A stretch of 64,000 nucleotides of DNA from the NCBI RefSeq assembly GCF_018613805.1, contig NZ_JAGGPL010000002.1, forward strand, positions 227,448 to 291,447, given 5' to 3'. Made by a program: the position numbers and the translations under genes. This stretch comes from Arthrobacter sp. ISL-48 (GTDB lineage: Bacteria; Actinomycetota; Actinomycetes; Actinomycetales; Micrococcaceae). Positions 53,584 to 62,204 of the stretch are shown here, one piece after another (the stretch's first letter is position 1; every line of letters begins with the position of its first letter). The notes beneath the pieces are model-generated. The model worked only from the letters and a program-made list of their open reading frames with translations, searched no databases and was not told the DNA's origin.

Positions 53584-53664
53584 ATGAGCAATGTTGCCAT
53601 GGACAGCACGAAGGCATGTCCGGACCGGTTACCCGTGGCGGCGCCGCCAAGGAAGGTCCACTGA
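53584..53664 (+). CDS. 26-residue leader ORF coupled to the MHS transporter
   Basis: Starts MSNVAMDSTKACPD and ends APPRKVH. The ATG has GAGGAGGAACC upstream, a strong ribosome site, and the TGA overlaps the transporter ATG as TGATG. The layout indicates translation and coupling; the peptide itself resembles nothing known. It may be a leader that sets transporter expression, or a small protein. Confidence 0.6.
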   Translation: MSNVAMDSTKACPDRLPVAAPPRKVH

Positions 53665-55052
53665 TGAGCACCCAGCAGACCACGCCCCAGAGTGAGGCAG
53701 CCCAGACCCGCAGGGCAGTGGGCAACATCCTCAAAGGTTCGGCCGGCAACCTCGTGGAGTGGTACGACCTCTACGTCTACACCGTGTTTGCCGCCTATTT
53801 CCAGTCCCACTTCTTCAACTCCAAGGACGAGCTCCAGGCCGGCCTCGAAGCGATGGCGGTCTTCTCGACGTCGTTCCTCATGCGCCCAATCGGCGCCTGG
53901 TTCTTCGGCCGCTACGCCGACCGTAGGGGCCGCAAGGCGGCGCTGACGCTCAGTGTGACGCTGATGTCCGCAGGTTCGTTCGCCATCGCTGTCCTGCCAA
54001 CCCAGGAGGTCATCGGCATCTGGGCCATGATCCTGCTGGTCCTGATCCGCATCCTTCAAGGTTTTTCCGTGGGCGGCGAGTACGGCACCAGCGCCACGTA
54101 CATGTCGGAGGCCGCCACGTCCAGGCGCCGAGGGTTCTTCTCCAGCTTCCAGTACGTCACGCTGATTGGCGGCCAGATGCTGGCCCTGCTGGTGCTGGTT
54201 ATCCTGCAGAACATCATGCCGAAGGGCGACCTGACCGAGTGGGGCTGGCGCATTCCGTTCGCGATCGGCGGCGTGGCTGCGCTTGTGGTTCTGTGGCTGC
54301 GGCGCTCGATGGAAGAAACCGTATCCGCGGAGCAGGTCGAGGCCGCCAAGATCCCGGCCGTGGCAGGCGTTGCGCAGCCGGGCACCATGAAGCTGCTGTT
54401 CACCCAGTACTGGAAGCCGCTGCTGATCTGCATCGGCGTCACGCTTGGCGGCACGGTGGCCTTCTACACGTACACCAACTTCATCCTGAAGTTCATGAAC
54501 GATACGTCCGGCATTGCCAAGACCGACACGTCCCTGATCAACTTCTGGGCGCTGCTCATCTTCATGCTGCTCCAGCCGGTCTACGGCATCATCTCGGACA
54601 AGGTGGGGCGCAAGCCGCTCCTGCTCTGGTTCGGCATCACGGGCGTCCTTTTCACCTGGCCCCTTCTGTCCACCCTGTCCAACACGAAGGACCCGTTCAC
54701 GGCGTTTCTTCTCATGATGGGCGGCCTGCTGATCGTTGGCGGCTACACCTCGATCAACGCCCTGGTGAAGGCTGAGCTGTTCCCGGCTTCCATCCGGGCG
54801 CTCGGCCTGGGACTCGGCTATGCCGTTGCCAATTCGCTCTTCGGCGGCACCGTTCCGCTTATTGGTGCTGCCCTGCAGCAGTCCGGCCAAGTAGACCTGT
54901 TCTTCACCTACGTCACGGTAGCGATCGGCATTTCCCTGCTCGTCTACATCTTCGCGTTGAGGAACAAGAAGGCCACCCACCTGGACCGCGAGCATGGCGA
55001 CGCCTGGTCCCAGGTGCGTCAGGGCAAGGACAAGGACCTGCTCGACGCCTAG
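53664..55052 (+). CDS. MHS-family MFS transporter (dicarboxylate/alpha-ketoglutarate type)
   Basis: 462 residues, 12 membrane segments, metabolite:H+ symporter family. Motifs: GNLVEWYDLYVYTVFAAYF in TM1, GRYADRRGRKAALTLSV in the TM2-3 loop, and RILQGFSVGGEYGTSATYMS in TM4, shared with KgtP and ProP. AAGGAAGG precedes ATG 53664. The substrate is probably an organic acid. It is divergent from the response regulator-kinase-TAXI operon and is its most likely target. Confidence 0.9.
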   Translation: MSTQQTTPQSEAAQTRRAVGNILKGSAGNLVEWYDLYVYTVFAAYFQSHFFNSKDELQAGLEAMAVFSTSFLMRPIGAWFFGRYADRRGRKAALTLSVTLMSAGSFAIAVLPTQEVIGIWAMILLVLIRILQGFSVGGEYGTSATYMSEAATSRRRGFFSSFQYVTLIGGQMLALLVLVILQNIMPKGDLTEWGWRIPFAIGGVAALVVLWLRRSMEETVSAEQVEAAKIPAVAGVAQPGTMKLLFTQYWKPLLICIGVTLGGTVAFYTYTNFILKFMNDTSGIAKTDTSLINFWALLIFMLLQPVYGIISDKVGRKPLLLWFGITGVLFTWPLLSTLSNTKDPFTAFLLMMGGLLIVGGYTSINALVKAELFPASIRALGLGLGYAVANSLFGGTVPLIGAALQQSGQVDLFFTYVTVAIGISLLVYIFALRNKKATHLDREHGDAWSQVRQGKDKDLLDA

Positions 55053-55064
55053 GGATGTGAAAGA

Positions 55065-55126
55065 ACGACGGCGGTGGCCGGATCCGGCGGTGACCTTCCG
55101 CGCTGGAGCCGGGCTGCCGCCGTCGT
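55065..55126 (+). terminator. Imperfect hairpin after the MHS transporter
   Basis: ACGACGGCGG (55065-55074) pairs perfectly with CCGCCGTCGT (55117-55126), with GC-rich sequence between that pairs in part. No T-tract. It lies 12 bases after the transporter stop, so termination or mRNA protection is plausible. Confidence 0.35.
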
Positions 55127-55254
55127 CGTTGAGGAAGCCTCGGGGGCGAGACCGAATCGAGCGCAAACCGTGACCCCGCCGGCATCGTTTCCGGCCGCCG
55201 TCGCTGCTTGACTGGGAGCAGGCGGGTTCCCGCCGTTGTCGGCCGGGGGTGGCA

Positions 55255-56520
55255 ATGAAAACGCTACGCTTTACGAGGATTCTGGCGTTGGGCTCCGTAC
55301 TGGTGCTGACAGCCTGTTCGCCGCCGCCCGCGATGTTGAAGGCCGACGGCGTTGAGCGGGTTTCGGTGGACCGTTCCGCTGTCACTGGCGAACTTTCAGC
55401 GTTCCGGGCTTCGGCCCTCAAGCTGGGCGATGCACTCCTGCGGGATGGGGGAGCGGGCAATGTCATCGCTTCGCCGGGCAGCCTGCTGATCGCCCTGGCC
55501 ATGCTCCGAGCAGGCGCCTCCGGCGAAGCCGCGGCCGAGATGGACGCCGTGCTCGGTCTTCCGGCGGCCAACCGGGACGAGGCCATGAACGCGCTCTTGG
55601 CGTCCCTTGAGCAGTTCGACGGCGATCCCGGCTCAGTGGATGAATCAAACCCGCCATTGAAGCCCCTGATGCATGCGGCCAACGGACTGTTCGTCGACAA
55701 GAACACTGCTACGGGCGAGGCATATTTGCAGACCCTGGCACAGCAGTATGGGAGCGGTGTGTATCCGGTGGACTTCCGCGATGAAGCAACCACCAGCCCC
55801 GCGATCGACGCCTGGGTGGACAAGAATACCGGTGGCCGGATCAAAAAAGCGCCGGCTGCTTTTGATCCTGACAACACGTTCAGTGTGCTCAATGCGGTGT
55901 ATTTCGCTGGAGCCTGGAAAACGCCGTTCAGCGCCAACGCCACGTCGGAAGCACCATTCACCAAGGCCGGCGGCGTAAAAGTCAACGTCCCGATGATGCA
56001 CGGACTGCAGGACATGTCCTACGCCGAGGGGGCCGGCTGGCAGGCTGTGGACCTGCCCTTTGGTGAAGGATTCGTCATGCGGCTGGTTCTGCCGGAAGCA
56101 GGCACTGACGCCGTTGACGGCTTCGGCCCGGAGAAACTAGCCAAGATCGCGGAAGCGCTGGGAGCTGCGGGCACGGAAAGCGTCCAGCTCGCGCTTCCAA
56201 CCTGGGATCACCAAAGCAACTTTGACCTGCGGGAGGTTCTGGGCGCTCTGGGCCTGCGCAGGACCCTCGCCACCTCCCAGGACTTCAATGCGATCCAGCA
56301 TGGGATGCGGATTACCCAGGCGGCCCAGGCGGCCAATATCACCGTGGCCGAGAAAGGGACCATCGCCGCCGCCGTGACGCAGATCAACGCTGAGGCCGTG
56401 AGCGGGAGAGTTGTGGTTTCCCAGCGGACCATCAGCTTCGACCGGCCGTTCCAATACCAGATCGTGCACGTTGAGACGGGGCTGCCGCTGTTTATGGGGA
56501 AAGTCGCTGATCCGCGCTGA
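55255..56520 (+). CDS. Lipoprotein serpin (serine protease inhibitor family I4)
   Basis: 421 residues from ATG 55255 (GTG 55249 would add two). Signal peptide with lipobox LTAC, then a complete serpin fold: NVIASPGSLLIALAMLRAGA, ANGLFVDKN, VLNAVYFAGAWKTPF, ITVAEKGTIAAAVTQINAEA (hinge of the reactive-centre loop, small residues as in inhibitory serpins) and SFDRPFQYQIVHVETG followed by LPLFMGKV. The P1 residue cannot be fixed by eye. It is anchored outside the membrane and probably protects surface proteins from proteases. Confidence 0.9.
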   Translation: MKTLRFTRILALGSVLVLTACSPPPAMLKADGVERVSVDRSAVTGELSAFRASALKLGDALLRDGGAGNVIASPGSLLIALAMLRAGASGEAAAEMDAVLGLPAANRDEAMNALLASLEQFDGDPGSVDESNPPLKPLMHAANGLFVDKNTATGEAYLQTLAQQYGSGVYPVDFRDEATTSPAIDAWVDKNTGGRIKKAPAAFDPDNTFSVLNAVYFAGAWKTPFSANATSEAPFTKAGGVKVNVPMMHGLQDMSYAEGAGWQAVDLPFGEGFVMRLVLPEAGTDAVDGFGPEKLAKIAEALGAAGTESVQLALPTWDHQSNFDLREVLGALGLRRTLATSQDFNAIQHGMRITQAAQAANITVAEKGTIAAAVTQINAEAVSGRVVVSQRTISFDRPFQYQIVHVETGLPLFMGKVADPR

Positions 56521-56637
56521 GGATGCGCGCCAAGGCCGGGGCTCCAGCGCCCGAGTAGCGCGAAATCGCCGGAAGCGTGCGGGTTCGCTGGAAGTTTCCG
56601 GCGAACTGGACGGCTTCCGGCGAGCTCGGTGGGAGGG

Positions 56638-57507
56638 CTAATCCAGCAGCACCCGCAGCAACCGGTTCTTGAATTCCTGCTCCCGGAAGAGGTCCTTCCA
56701 TTCCACCCGCAGAAAGCGCCAGCCTTCCTCCATCAGGGCCTTCTCCCGTCGGCGCTCCTGGAACAGCACTTCTGCCGTGGGTTTGTAGTCGAAGTACTTG
56801 GTCTTGGCGTCGAACTCCAGCGCTACTTTTTCTTCTTTCCAGCCGAAGTCAAGGCGATGATTTCCGGCCCTTGTCTGAATCTCGAGCTGGGGCTGAGGAG
56901 ATTTGATGCGCAGCCTGTGGATCAGCTCGCGGGTGAGGGTTTCACCCGCTGACTCAGACCGTGCGTCGGCGTTTTCCAGGACTTTTCGGAACGTGCAGAT
57001 TCCCCTCCGGCCATCAAGGGACCGTGCTGTTTGTTGCAGCCAGGTGGGATCGGCTCCGCGGCGGAGGGCCTGGTCCATAAGTATCAACGCCTTCGGGTAG
57101 GGAAGCCACATGGCGCAATCCGCGGCGGTACGTTCCAGTGACGTTGTGCGAAGCCCGTCCACTATCACCAGTTCATGTGGTGTGAAGGGACGCGTATGGC
57201 ACAGCACGTCCTTGCCATGGCGTTCACTGGACGGCGAAATCCTTTGCAATACATGGACGATGTCGTCCACGTCCCAGAGGTACAGGCGGTGGAGGCGTGC
57301 TGCCGAGGTGTGGCAGTAAGCGAAGTCTCCCGCCGACGTCGTACGTGTTCCGTGGGCGTGGGCATGGATGCGCTGCAGGCTTCGCATCGCTGGTTCCTGC
57401 TTTTTCCATAGGCTGGCTCTGATGTAGCACCCATAGCGGAGCCGCACCAGCGCGCCGGACGCAAGGAGCTGCTTGATACTTCGCGCGTTGTAGCCCAGAG
57501 GTGCCAC
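56638..57507 (-). CDS. DUF559-type endonuclease-fold protein with AbiEi-like N-terminus
   Basis: 289 residues. The N-terminal part (ARSIKQLLASGALVRLRYGC) resembles the AbiEi/winged-helix antitoxin start. The C-terminal domain has a PD-(D/E)XK-like arrangement: RLDFGWKEEKVALEFDAKTK, then RRREKALMEEGWRFLRVEWK, as in DUF559/Vsr-like proteins. GTG 57507 begins 7 bases downstream of the tgt stop; no ribosome site is obvious. No toxin partner gene is adjacent. The role is unknown; DNA repair or defence is possible. Confidence 0.75.
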   Translation of the reverse strand: MAPLGYNARSIKQLLASGALVRLRYGCYIRASLWKKQEPAMRSLQRIHAHAHGTRTTSAGDFAYCHTSAARLHRLYLWDVDDIVHVLQRISPSSERHGKDVLCHTRPFTPHELVIVDGLRTTSLERTAADCAMWLPYPKALILMDQALRRGADPTWLQQTARSLDGRRGICTFRKVLENADARSESAGETLTRELIHRLRIKSPQPQLEIQTRAGNHRLDFGWKEEKVALEFDAKTKYFDYKPTAEVLFQERRREKALMEEGWRFLRVEWKDLFREQEFKNRLLRVLLD

Positions 57508-57514
57508 ACGTGCG

Positions 57515-58831
57515 CTACGGGTAGTACTGCGCCAGGGTCTCGGCTTTGAACTCGAAGAAGCGGCCCGATTCGATGGCCTGCCGGGCGTCGTCCACCATCT
57601 TCACTACGAAGCGCTCGTTATGGATGGAGATGAGGGTGGCCGAGACCATTTCCTTGGCCTTGTACAGGTGATGGATGTAGGCCCGGGAATAATTCGAGCA
57701 GGCGTAGCAGTCGCAGCCCTCCTGCAGCGGACCGAAGTCGCGCTTGTACTTCGCCCCAGAGAGATTGAAGCGGCCTTGCGGAGTGTAGAACGCGGAGTTG
57801 CGGGCCACTCGCGTGGGGGAGACACAGTCGAACGTGTCCGCGCCGTTCTCGATGGCGGTAAAGATGTCGTCAGGTTCGGAGATGCCCAGCAGGTGCCGGG
57901 GCTTGTCCTCCGGCAGCTCCTCGTTGCACCAGCGCACGATGGTGCCCAGGTTTTCCTTTTCCAAGGCACCTCCGATGCCGTAGCCATCGAACGGCATGGC
58001 TCCGAGGTCCCGGCAGGCCTTCCGGCGCAGGTCCTCGTACTGTGCCCCCTGGATCACGCCGAACAGCGCCTGATACGGCTTTCCCGTCCGCGATGAGGTC
58101 AGCCGGAAATGCTCCTCCAGGCAGCGCAGGGCCCACAGCCGGGTCCGCTCCAGCGACTCCTCCTGGTAGCCGCGGGAGTTCTGCAGCGTGGTCAGCTCGT
58201 CAAAGGCGAACATGATGTCCGCGCCGATCTGGTGCTGGACCTGCATCGAGATCTCCGGGGTGAAGCGGTGGCGGTCGCCGTTGAGGTGGCTCTTGAACCA
58301 GACGCCGTCGTCGTCGATATGGGCCAGGCGTTCCTTGCCTGGAGCCACGGCATCGTCCGGTCCGGATGTATCCACATGCTTCATGTCGATGACCTTCTTG
58401 AAGCCCGAGCCCAGGCTCATGACCTGGAACCCGCCTGAGTCCGTGAAGGTGGGGCCGGGCCAGTTCATGAACGCACCGACGCCACCCGCCTCGTCCAGGA
58501 TTTCCGGGCCCGGCTGCAGGTACAGGTGGTAGGCGTTGGCCAGGAGCGCTTGGGCCCCCAAATCGGCCATGGATTCCGGCAGCACAGCCTTCACCGTGGC
58601 TTTAGTTCCGACGGCGATGAAGGCCGGCGTCCGTATTCGGCCATGGGGAGTGGTGATGGTTCCCGTCCGGCCCAGGAACTCACCGCCGTTTTGTTCGATT
58701 TGGGCCGCAGACGGCGAGCAACTGTCACTCAACCGGCTGCCGACGCTGAACGAGAACTCCGACTGCGCGGACGGGGCGGCAGGGTCGGAAGCCGAGTGAT
58801 CGGCAGAAGCGGGCGCAGGGGTGGCTGACAC
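57515..58831 (-). CDS. tgt: tRNA-guanine transglycosylase
   Basis: 438 residues with a poorly conserved, Ser/Ala-rich N-terminal extension of about 45. TGT signatures: DSGGFQVMSLG (general acid/base Asp), GGALEKENLG region, GADTFDCVSPTR (nucleophile Asp) and zinc site CDCYACSNYSRAYIHHL. It exchanges guanine-34 for queuine or preQ1 in tRNAs with GUN anticodons. No queuosine synthesis genes are seen in the window. The extension is not required for the fold, so the start may lie further in. Confidence 0.95.
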   Translation of the reverse strand: MSATPAPASADHSASDPAAPSAQSEFSFSVGSRLSDSCSPSAAQIEQNGGEFLGRTGTITTPHGRIRTPAFIAVGTKATVKAVLPESMADLGAQALLANAYHLYLQPGPEILDEAGGVGAFMNWPGPTFTDSGGFQVMSLGSGFKKVIDMKHVDTSGPDDAVAPGKERLAHIDDDGVWFKSHLNGDRHRFTPEISMQVQHQIGADIMFAFDELTTLQNSRGYQEESLERTRLWALRCLEEHFRLTSSRTGKPYQALFGVIQGAQYEDLRRKACRDLGAMPFDGYGIGGALEKENLGTIVRWCNEELPEDKPRHLLGISEPDDIFTAIENGADTFDCVSPTRVARNSAFYTPQGRFNLSGAKYKRDFGPLQEGCDCYACSNYSRAYIHHLYKAKEMVSATLISIHNERFVVKMVDDARQAIESGRFFEFKAETLAQYYP

Positions 58832-58865
58832 GGTTACCAGTGTGCCAGCTACCAGCCCGGATCCC

Positions 58866-59591
58866 TCAGCCGGGCGGCCCGGATGTGGGGTAGTTCTCAG
58901 AGCGCCAGCCCTGCCAGAGGGCGCGCAAGGACTCTAGTTTGGCGGCACCCAGATCGTAGGTGGAAACGATCACGAGGGCGCCGCCGTCGGGCCGGATCTC
59001 CTCCATGACGGGCTGGTCGGCCACAATCAGCAGGCCGTCCCCATGTTCTGCATAGCCGTGGACGGTGAGCCCGACCTGGTGGTTGCTCCGGTACCACACC
59101 TTGCCTGAGATCTCCTCCCCGGTGCCCAGCGTCAGCTCGTAGTTCTCGCCGGGCTTAGGCACCTCGGATAGCCCCAGCTTCTCAATGGCGGAGCCGGAAC
59201 CTCCTGGAATCTCGAACAACGATGTGTGCCGTTTGCCGTGAGGGTGCCGTTCCAGGGCGAACCTGAGCTGCTCCAGGAACGTCAGCCATCCCTGGGTGAC
59301 GTCCTCGTCCCAGGCGGCCCACTCCGAGTTGTGGTCCAAGGCCGCACGGGTCACGCTGACCTGGGTCCCGGTGGCAACGGGTTTAAGCTCGAAGACGTCG
59401 CCGCCGTTGGTGGTCAGGCTGGTGTGGTCCGGTGCTTCAACAACGTTGCTGCCAAAGTAGATCTCGTTGATTTCGGCGGCCTGGTCATCGGCCTCCCAAC
59501 CGTGCCATTGGGCCACCTTGGACGGTTCGCGCAGCATGGTCCAGACCTGCGGCGCGTCGGCATTTATCACCACGCTCAGATTGTTCGTCAT
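58866..59591 (-). CDS. SRPBCC (AHSA1/START-like) domain protein
   Basis: 241 residues from ATG 59591. The N-terminal half is an AHSA1-type lipid/ligand-binding domain (VINADAPQVWTMLREPSKVAQWHGW, VTRAALDHNSEWAAWDEDVTQGW). The second half is a related helix-grip-like segment. No enzymatic residues are recognised. Ligand unknown. No operon partner is coupled to it; tgt lies 35 bases downstream on the same strand. Confidence 0.8.
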   Translation of the reverse strand: MTNNLSVVINADAPQVWTMLREPSKVAQWHGWEADDQAAEINEIYFGSNVVEAPDHTSLTTNGGDVFELKPVATGTQVSVTRAALDHNSEWAAWDEDVTQGWLTFLEQLRFALERHPHGKRHTSLFEIPGGSGSAIEKLGLSEVPKPGENYELTLGTGEEISGKVWYRSNHQVGLTVHGYAEHGDGLLIVADQPVMEEIRPDGGALVIVSTYDLGAAKLESLRALWQGWRSENYPTSGPPG

Positions 59592-59672
59592 AGCCCGAAT
59601 GTACAACTCAGGGACAGCGCCGGGTAGGGGCAGTTGCCAAGCCGCGCCATGGCACCCCGAAGGCTGGAACGA

Positions 59673-60644
59673 TCAGGCGCGGACGGCCTCGAGCTCGTTA
59701 CTGATCCGGCGCTGGAGCTCGGTGAGGCCGATCGTCTCGGAACCGCCGTGCGCCCGCAGGAAGAGCAGGGATTCCAGGCGGAGCAGCCGCCATTCCCGCT
59801 CGGCCTCGTGGTTGGAGTTGTCGATGGAACGGAAGATCTCTTTGTCGTACAGGTTGGGCTCGTTCAGGGAACGCTGGCGGACTTTGGCGTTCATCCGCGC
59901 CTTGAACGGGTCCGTCTCCTGGTTCTCCGGCGTGCGCAGCAGTTTCTCGTACACCTCGGCGCGTTCCTCCCTCCCGTCCTGCCGGCAGATGTAGCTCGAG
60001 AGCGCCAACGACGCCTCTACCGATGCCCACCTGCCGGGATTGCCGTCGAACGGCAGGACATTGAGCAGGTCGGCCACGGCCAGCGACCCGTCCGGATCCT
60101 TGAGGGTAATGAACAGTTCGTGGGCCAGGTCGCTGAGGTCCTTGAGGCAGCTCCCGGACTTGACGTTGATCCCCTTGGCCAGCTTCTCGGCCAGCAGCAG
60201 CACCCCGACGGCGTCGGGGTGGGCTTCGGCGACGGCCCCCACCACGGCCTCGGGCGTCCCCTGCGGTGCCGGAATCAATGAGAGCTCTTCCGCGGTGGGG
60301 CCACTCGCTGCGGGCGGGATGGCAGGCAGCGGAGGCACGACGACGACGGGAGCCGCCGGAGCTGACCCGGCCTCCTTGAGGGGGTTCTCCGCCACCGGAA
60401 GCTGGGTGACGCCGTCGGGCGTTACATCCAGAACCTGCACTGAGGAGTCCACGGCAATGCGCACCGTCCCACCGCCGGAGAGGCCGGCGACGACCAGGGC
60501 GGGGGCGCCAAAATCGTCCGACTCAAACTCCACCTGCTGGATTTCTGCGGTGCGTTTGCCGTCGGGAAGAAGGAGCTGATCGCCGGTCTTCAGAGATCCA
60601 GCCTGCTTTTCGCTGTAGTGCCGGGCGGCTGGGGTTTCGGTCAT
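59673..60644 (-). CDS. Hypothetical protein, possibly DUF6707
   Basis: 323 residues, soluble. An N-terminal segment (about 10-85, SLKTGDQLLLPDGKRTAEIQ) looks beta-rich, followed by a Pro/Ala-rich linker (about 90-125) and an alpha-helical domain (about 130-323) with EKLAKGINVKSGSCLKDLSD and GRWASVEASLALSSYICR, which recall the DUF6707 family. I cannot name a function. Confidence 0.65.
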   Translation of the reverse strand: MTETPAARHYSEKQAGSLKTGDQLLLPDGKRTAEIQQVEFESDDFGAPALVVAGLSGGGTVRIAVDSSVQVLDVTPDGVTQLPVAENPLKEAGSAPAAPVVVVPPLPAIPPAASGPTAEELSLIPAPQGTPEAVVGAVAEAHPDAVGVLLLAEKLAKGINVKSGSCLKDLSDLAHELFITLKDPDGSLAVADLLNVLPFDGNPGRWASVEASLALSSYICRQDGREERAEVYEKLLRTPENQETDPFKARMNAKVRQRSLNEPNLYDKEIFRSIDNSNHEAEREWRLLRLESLLFLRAHGGSETIGLTELQRRISNELEAVRA

Positions 60645-60730
60645 GGGAGTCCTTAAGTTCTCTTGCGGTCCGCCCTACAGTCTACAAAGGAGGACCCCGG
60701 AAGTCGGGGACGCCGGGTCGCCTGAGGGCG

Positions 60731-61270
60731 TCAGAAGCCCACTCCCGCAAACGCCAGCGCCTGGCGGATCAGTGCGCCGCGTCCGCCGCTGAACTCGAGC
60801 TGGACGCCGGGGCTGAGCACCTCCTCGGGGGTCATCCAGGTCAGTTCAAGGGCGTCCTGGCGGGGTTCACATTCACCGGTCACCGGGATGACATAAGCCA
60901 GCGACACGGCGTGTTGGCGCTCGTCCGTAAATCCCGTCTGGGACGGGGCGGGGAAGTATTCGGCCACCGTGAAGGGAACCGGGCTGATAGGGAGCTGCGG
61001 GAAGGCCAGCGGGCCCAGGTCCTTCTCCATGTGGCGCAGGAGGGCGGCGCGAATGGTCTCGCGGTAGATGACGCGGCCGGACACGAGCGAGCGGATCATG
61101 GCACCGTCCTCGTCGGCCTGCAGCAGGGTGCCCACTTCGTTCACGAATCCCAATGGATCCAGCCTGACTGGAACAGCTTCCACATACACCATGGGGAGCC
61201 TCCCACGTGCCTCAAAGAGGTCCTCTGCGGAGAGCCAGCCGGGATTCGGGTCAGGTGTGCGAACGTTCAT
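60731..61270 (-). CDS. DUF4916 / Nudix-like protein
   Basis: 179 residues of the DUF4916 family, a Nudix-fold group common in actinobacteria. Features: WLSAEDLFEARGRLPMVYVE, VSGRVIYRETIRAALLRHME, and AVSLAYVIPVTGECEPRQDA. The classical Nudix box GX5EX7REUXEEXGU is not recognisable, so catalysis is doubtful. Confidence 0.75.
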   Translation of the reverse strand: MNVRTPDPNPGWLSAEDLFEARGRLPMVYVEAVPVRLDPLGFVNEVGTLLQADEDGAMIRSLVSGRVIYRETIRAALLRHMEKDLGPLAFPQLPISPVPFTVAEYFPAPSQTGFTDERQHAVSLAYVIPVTGECEPRQDALELTWMTPEEVLSPGVQLEFSGGRGALIRQALAFAGVGF

Positions 61271-61326
61271 GGTTAAGTTCTACCCCATCAGACGGCTGCC
61301 GGCCGGTGAGGGGTGGATTCCGCGCT

Positions 61327-62121
61327 CTAAGCGTCGTCCGCAACGCCGGCATCTGAGCCTTTGATGCGGCGCGTGGAAATCCAGAGGGTGGGCGGCACCG
61401 GGAGGCCTGTTCCATGTGCGGCGTCGTCCACCGCAGCGTCGGGGTTGGCGATGTGAAGCGTCCGGCTGAAGGCTTCCTCAGTCACGCCCACCTCGTGCCC
61501 AGCGGCGGTGAGGCGGTCGCGCAAGGTGTCCAGGTCGCCGTCGTACTCAAACCCCAGCCCGGACCGCGGCGGGCCGGAAGCCGGGCGCACCATCAGCACC
61601 CCGCCGTTCTTGGCTGTGAAGTCGGCGGTTTCGTCGTCATCGGGGACGGGGCGGAACCTTGCGCCAATGTCCCTCAGCGTCTGCGCGGCAGCGGCGGGCT
61701 CCTCCGTAAACCAGACTCCGACGACGGCCAGGGCACCGTCAGCGTGCTGAGACGTGGCCCAGCTGCCGTCCGCCGTGCGGGCGGCCGGGTCCGCCAGGAA
61801 GCTGAAGCTGTCCTGGCCGGTGATCCGGCAGGACTCGCCGTGGTCCGTATCAATCAGTTCGGCCGGTGTGCTGCCGGCCTCCGGTCCGGCCTGGTTGGTG
61901 CGCCGGGCGAACTCGGCAAGATCGCCAACCTCGACGCCGAGGACTGTGGTTCCGTCATTCGGCGCGCCTGCTTCCGCGAGGTGGAGGGCAAGCCTGCCGG
62001 CGCCGGCGTCGAACTCGCGCCAGGAGCCGTCATCCGCGGTTTTGGCCAGCCCCAGGACCGTGAGCAGTTGTTCCCAGGGTTCCATTCGGGACGTGAAGTG
62101 GACGGGGCGGACACGCAGCAT
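61327..62121 (-). CDS. VOC (glyoxalase/bleomycin-resistance-fold) protein
   Basis: 264 residues from ATG 62121 (GAGGAG upstream). Two VOC-type halves: VRPVHFTSRMEPWEQLLTVL with REFDAGAGRLALHLAEAG, and VGVWFTEEPAAAAQTLRDIG with GVLMVRPASG. Metal ligands are not conserved at the usual spots as far as I can see, so binding rather than catalysis is likely. Divergent from the YdeI-like gene. Confidence 0.75.
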   Translation of the reverse strand: MLRVRPVHFTSRMEPWEQLLTVLGLAKTADDGSWREFDAGAGRLALHLAEAGAPNDGTTVLGVEVGDLAEFARRTNQAGPEAGSTPAELIDTDHGESCRITGQDSFSFLADPAARTADGSWATSQHADGALAVVGVWFTEEPAAAAQTLRDIGARFRPVPDDDETADFTAKNGGVLMVRPASGPPRSGLGFEYDGDLDTLRDRLTAAGHEVGVTEEAFSRTLHIANPDAAVDDAAHGTGLPVPPTLWISTRRIKGSDAGVADDA

Positions 62122-62204
62122 GGTTTCTCCTCGAATCCGGGACAGCGCGGATATGGTCATCATGCCACGACTCGAATAGGACTCGCCCGGGGCAGAATAG
62201 GCCC

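Noticed and set aside
53565..56015. 816-residue open frame on the minus strand
   Set aside because: It is antisense to the MHS transporter and the serpin, both with clear family motifs; composition is shadow-like.
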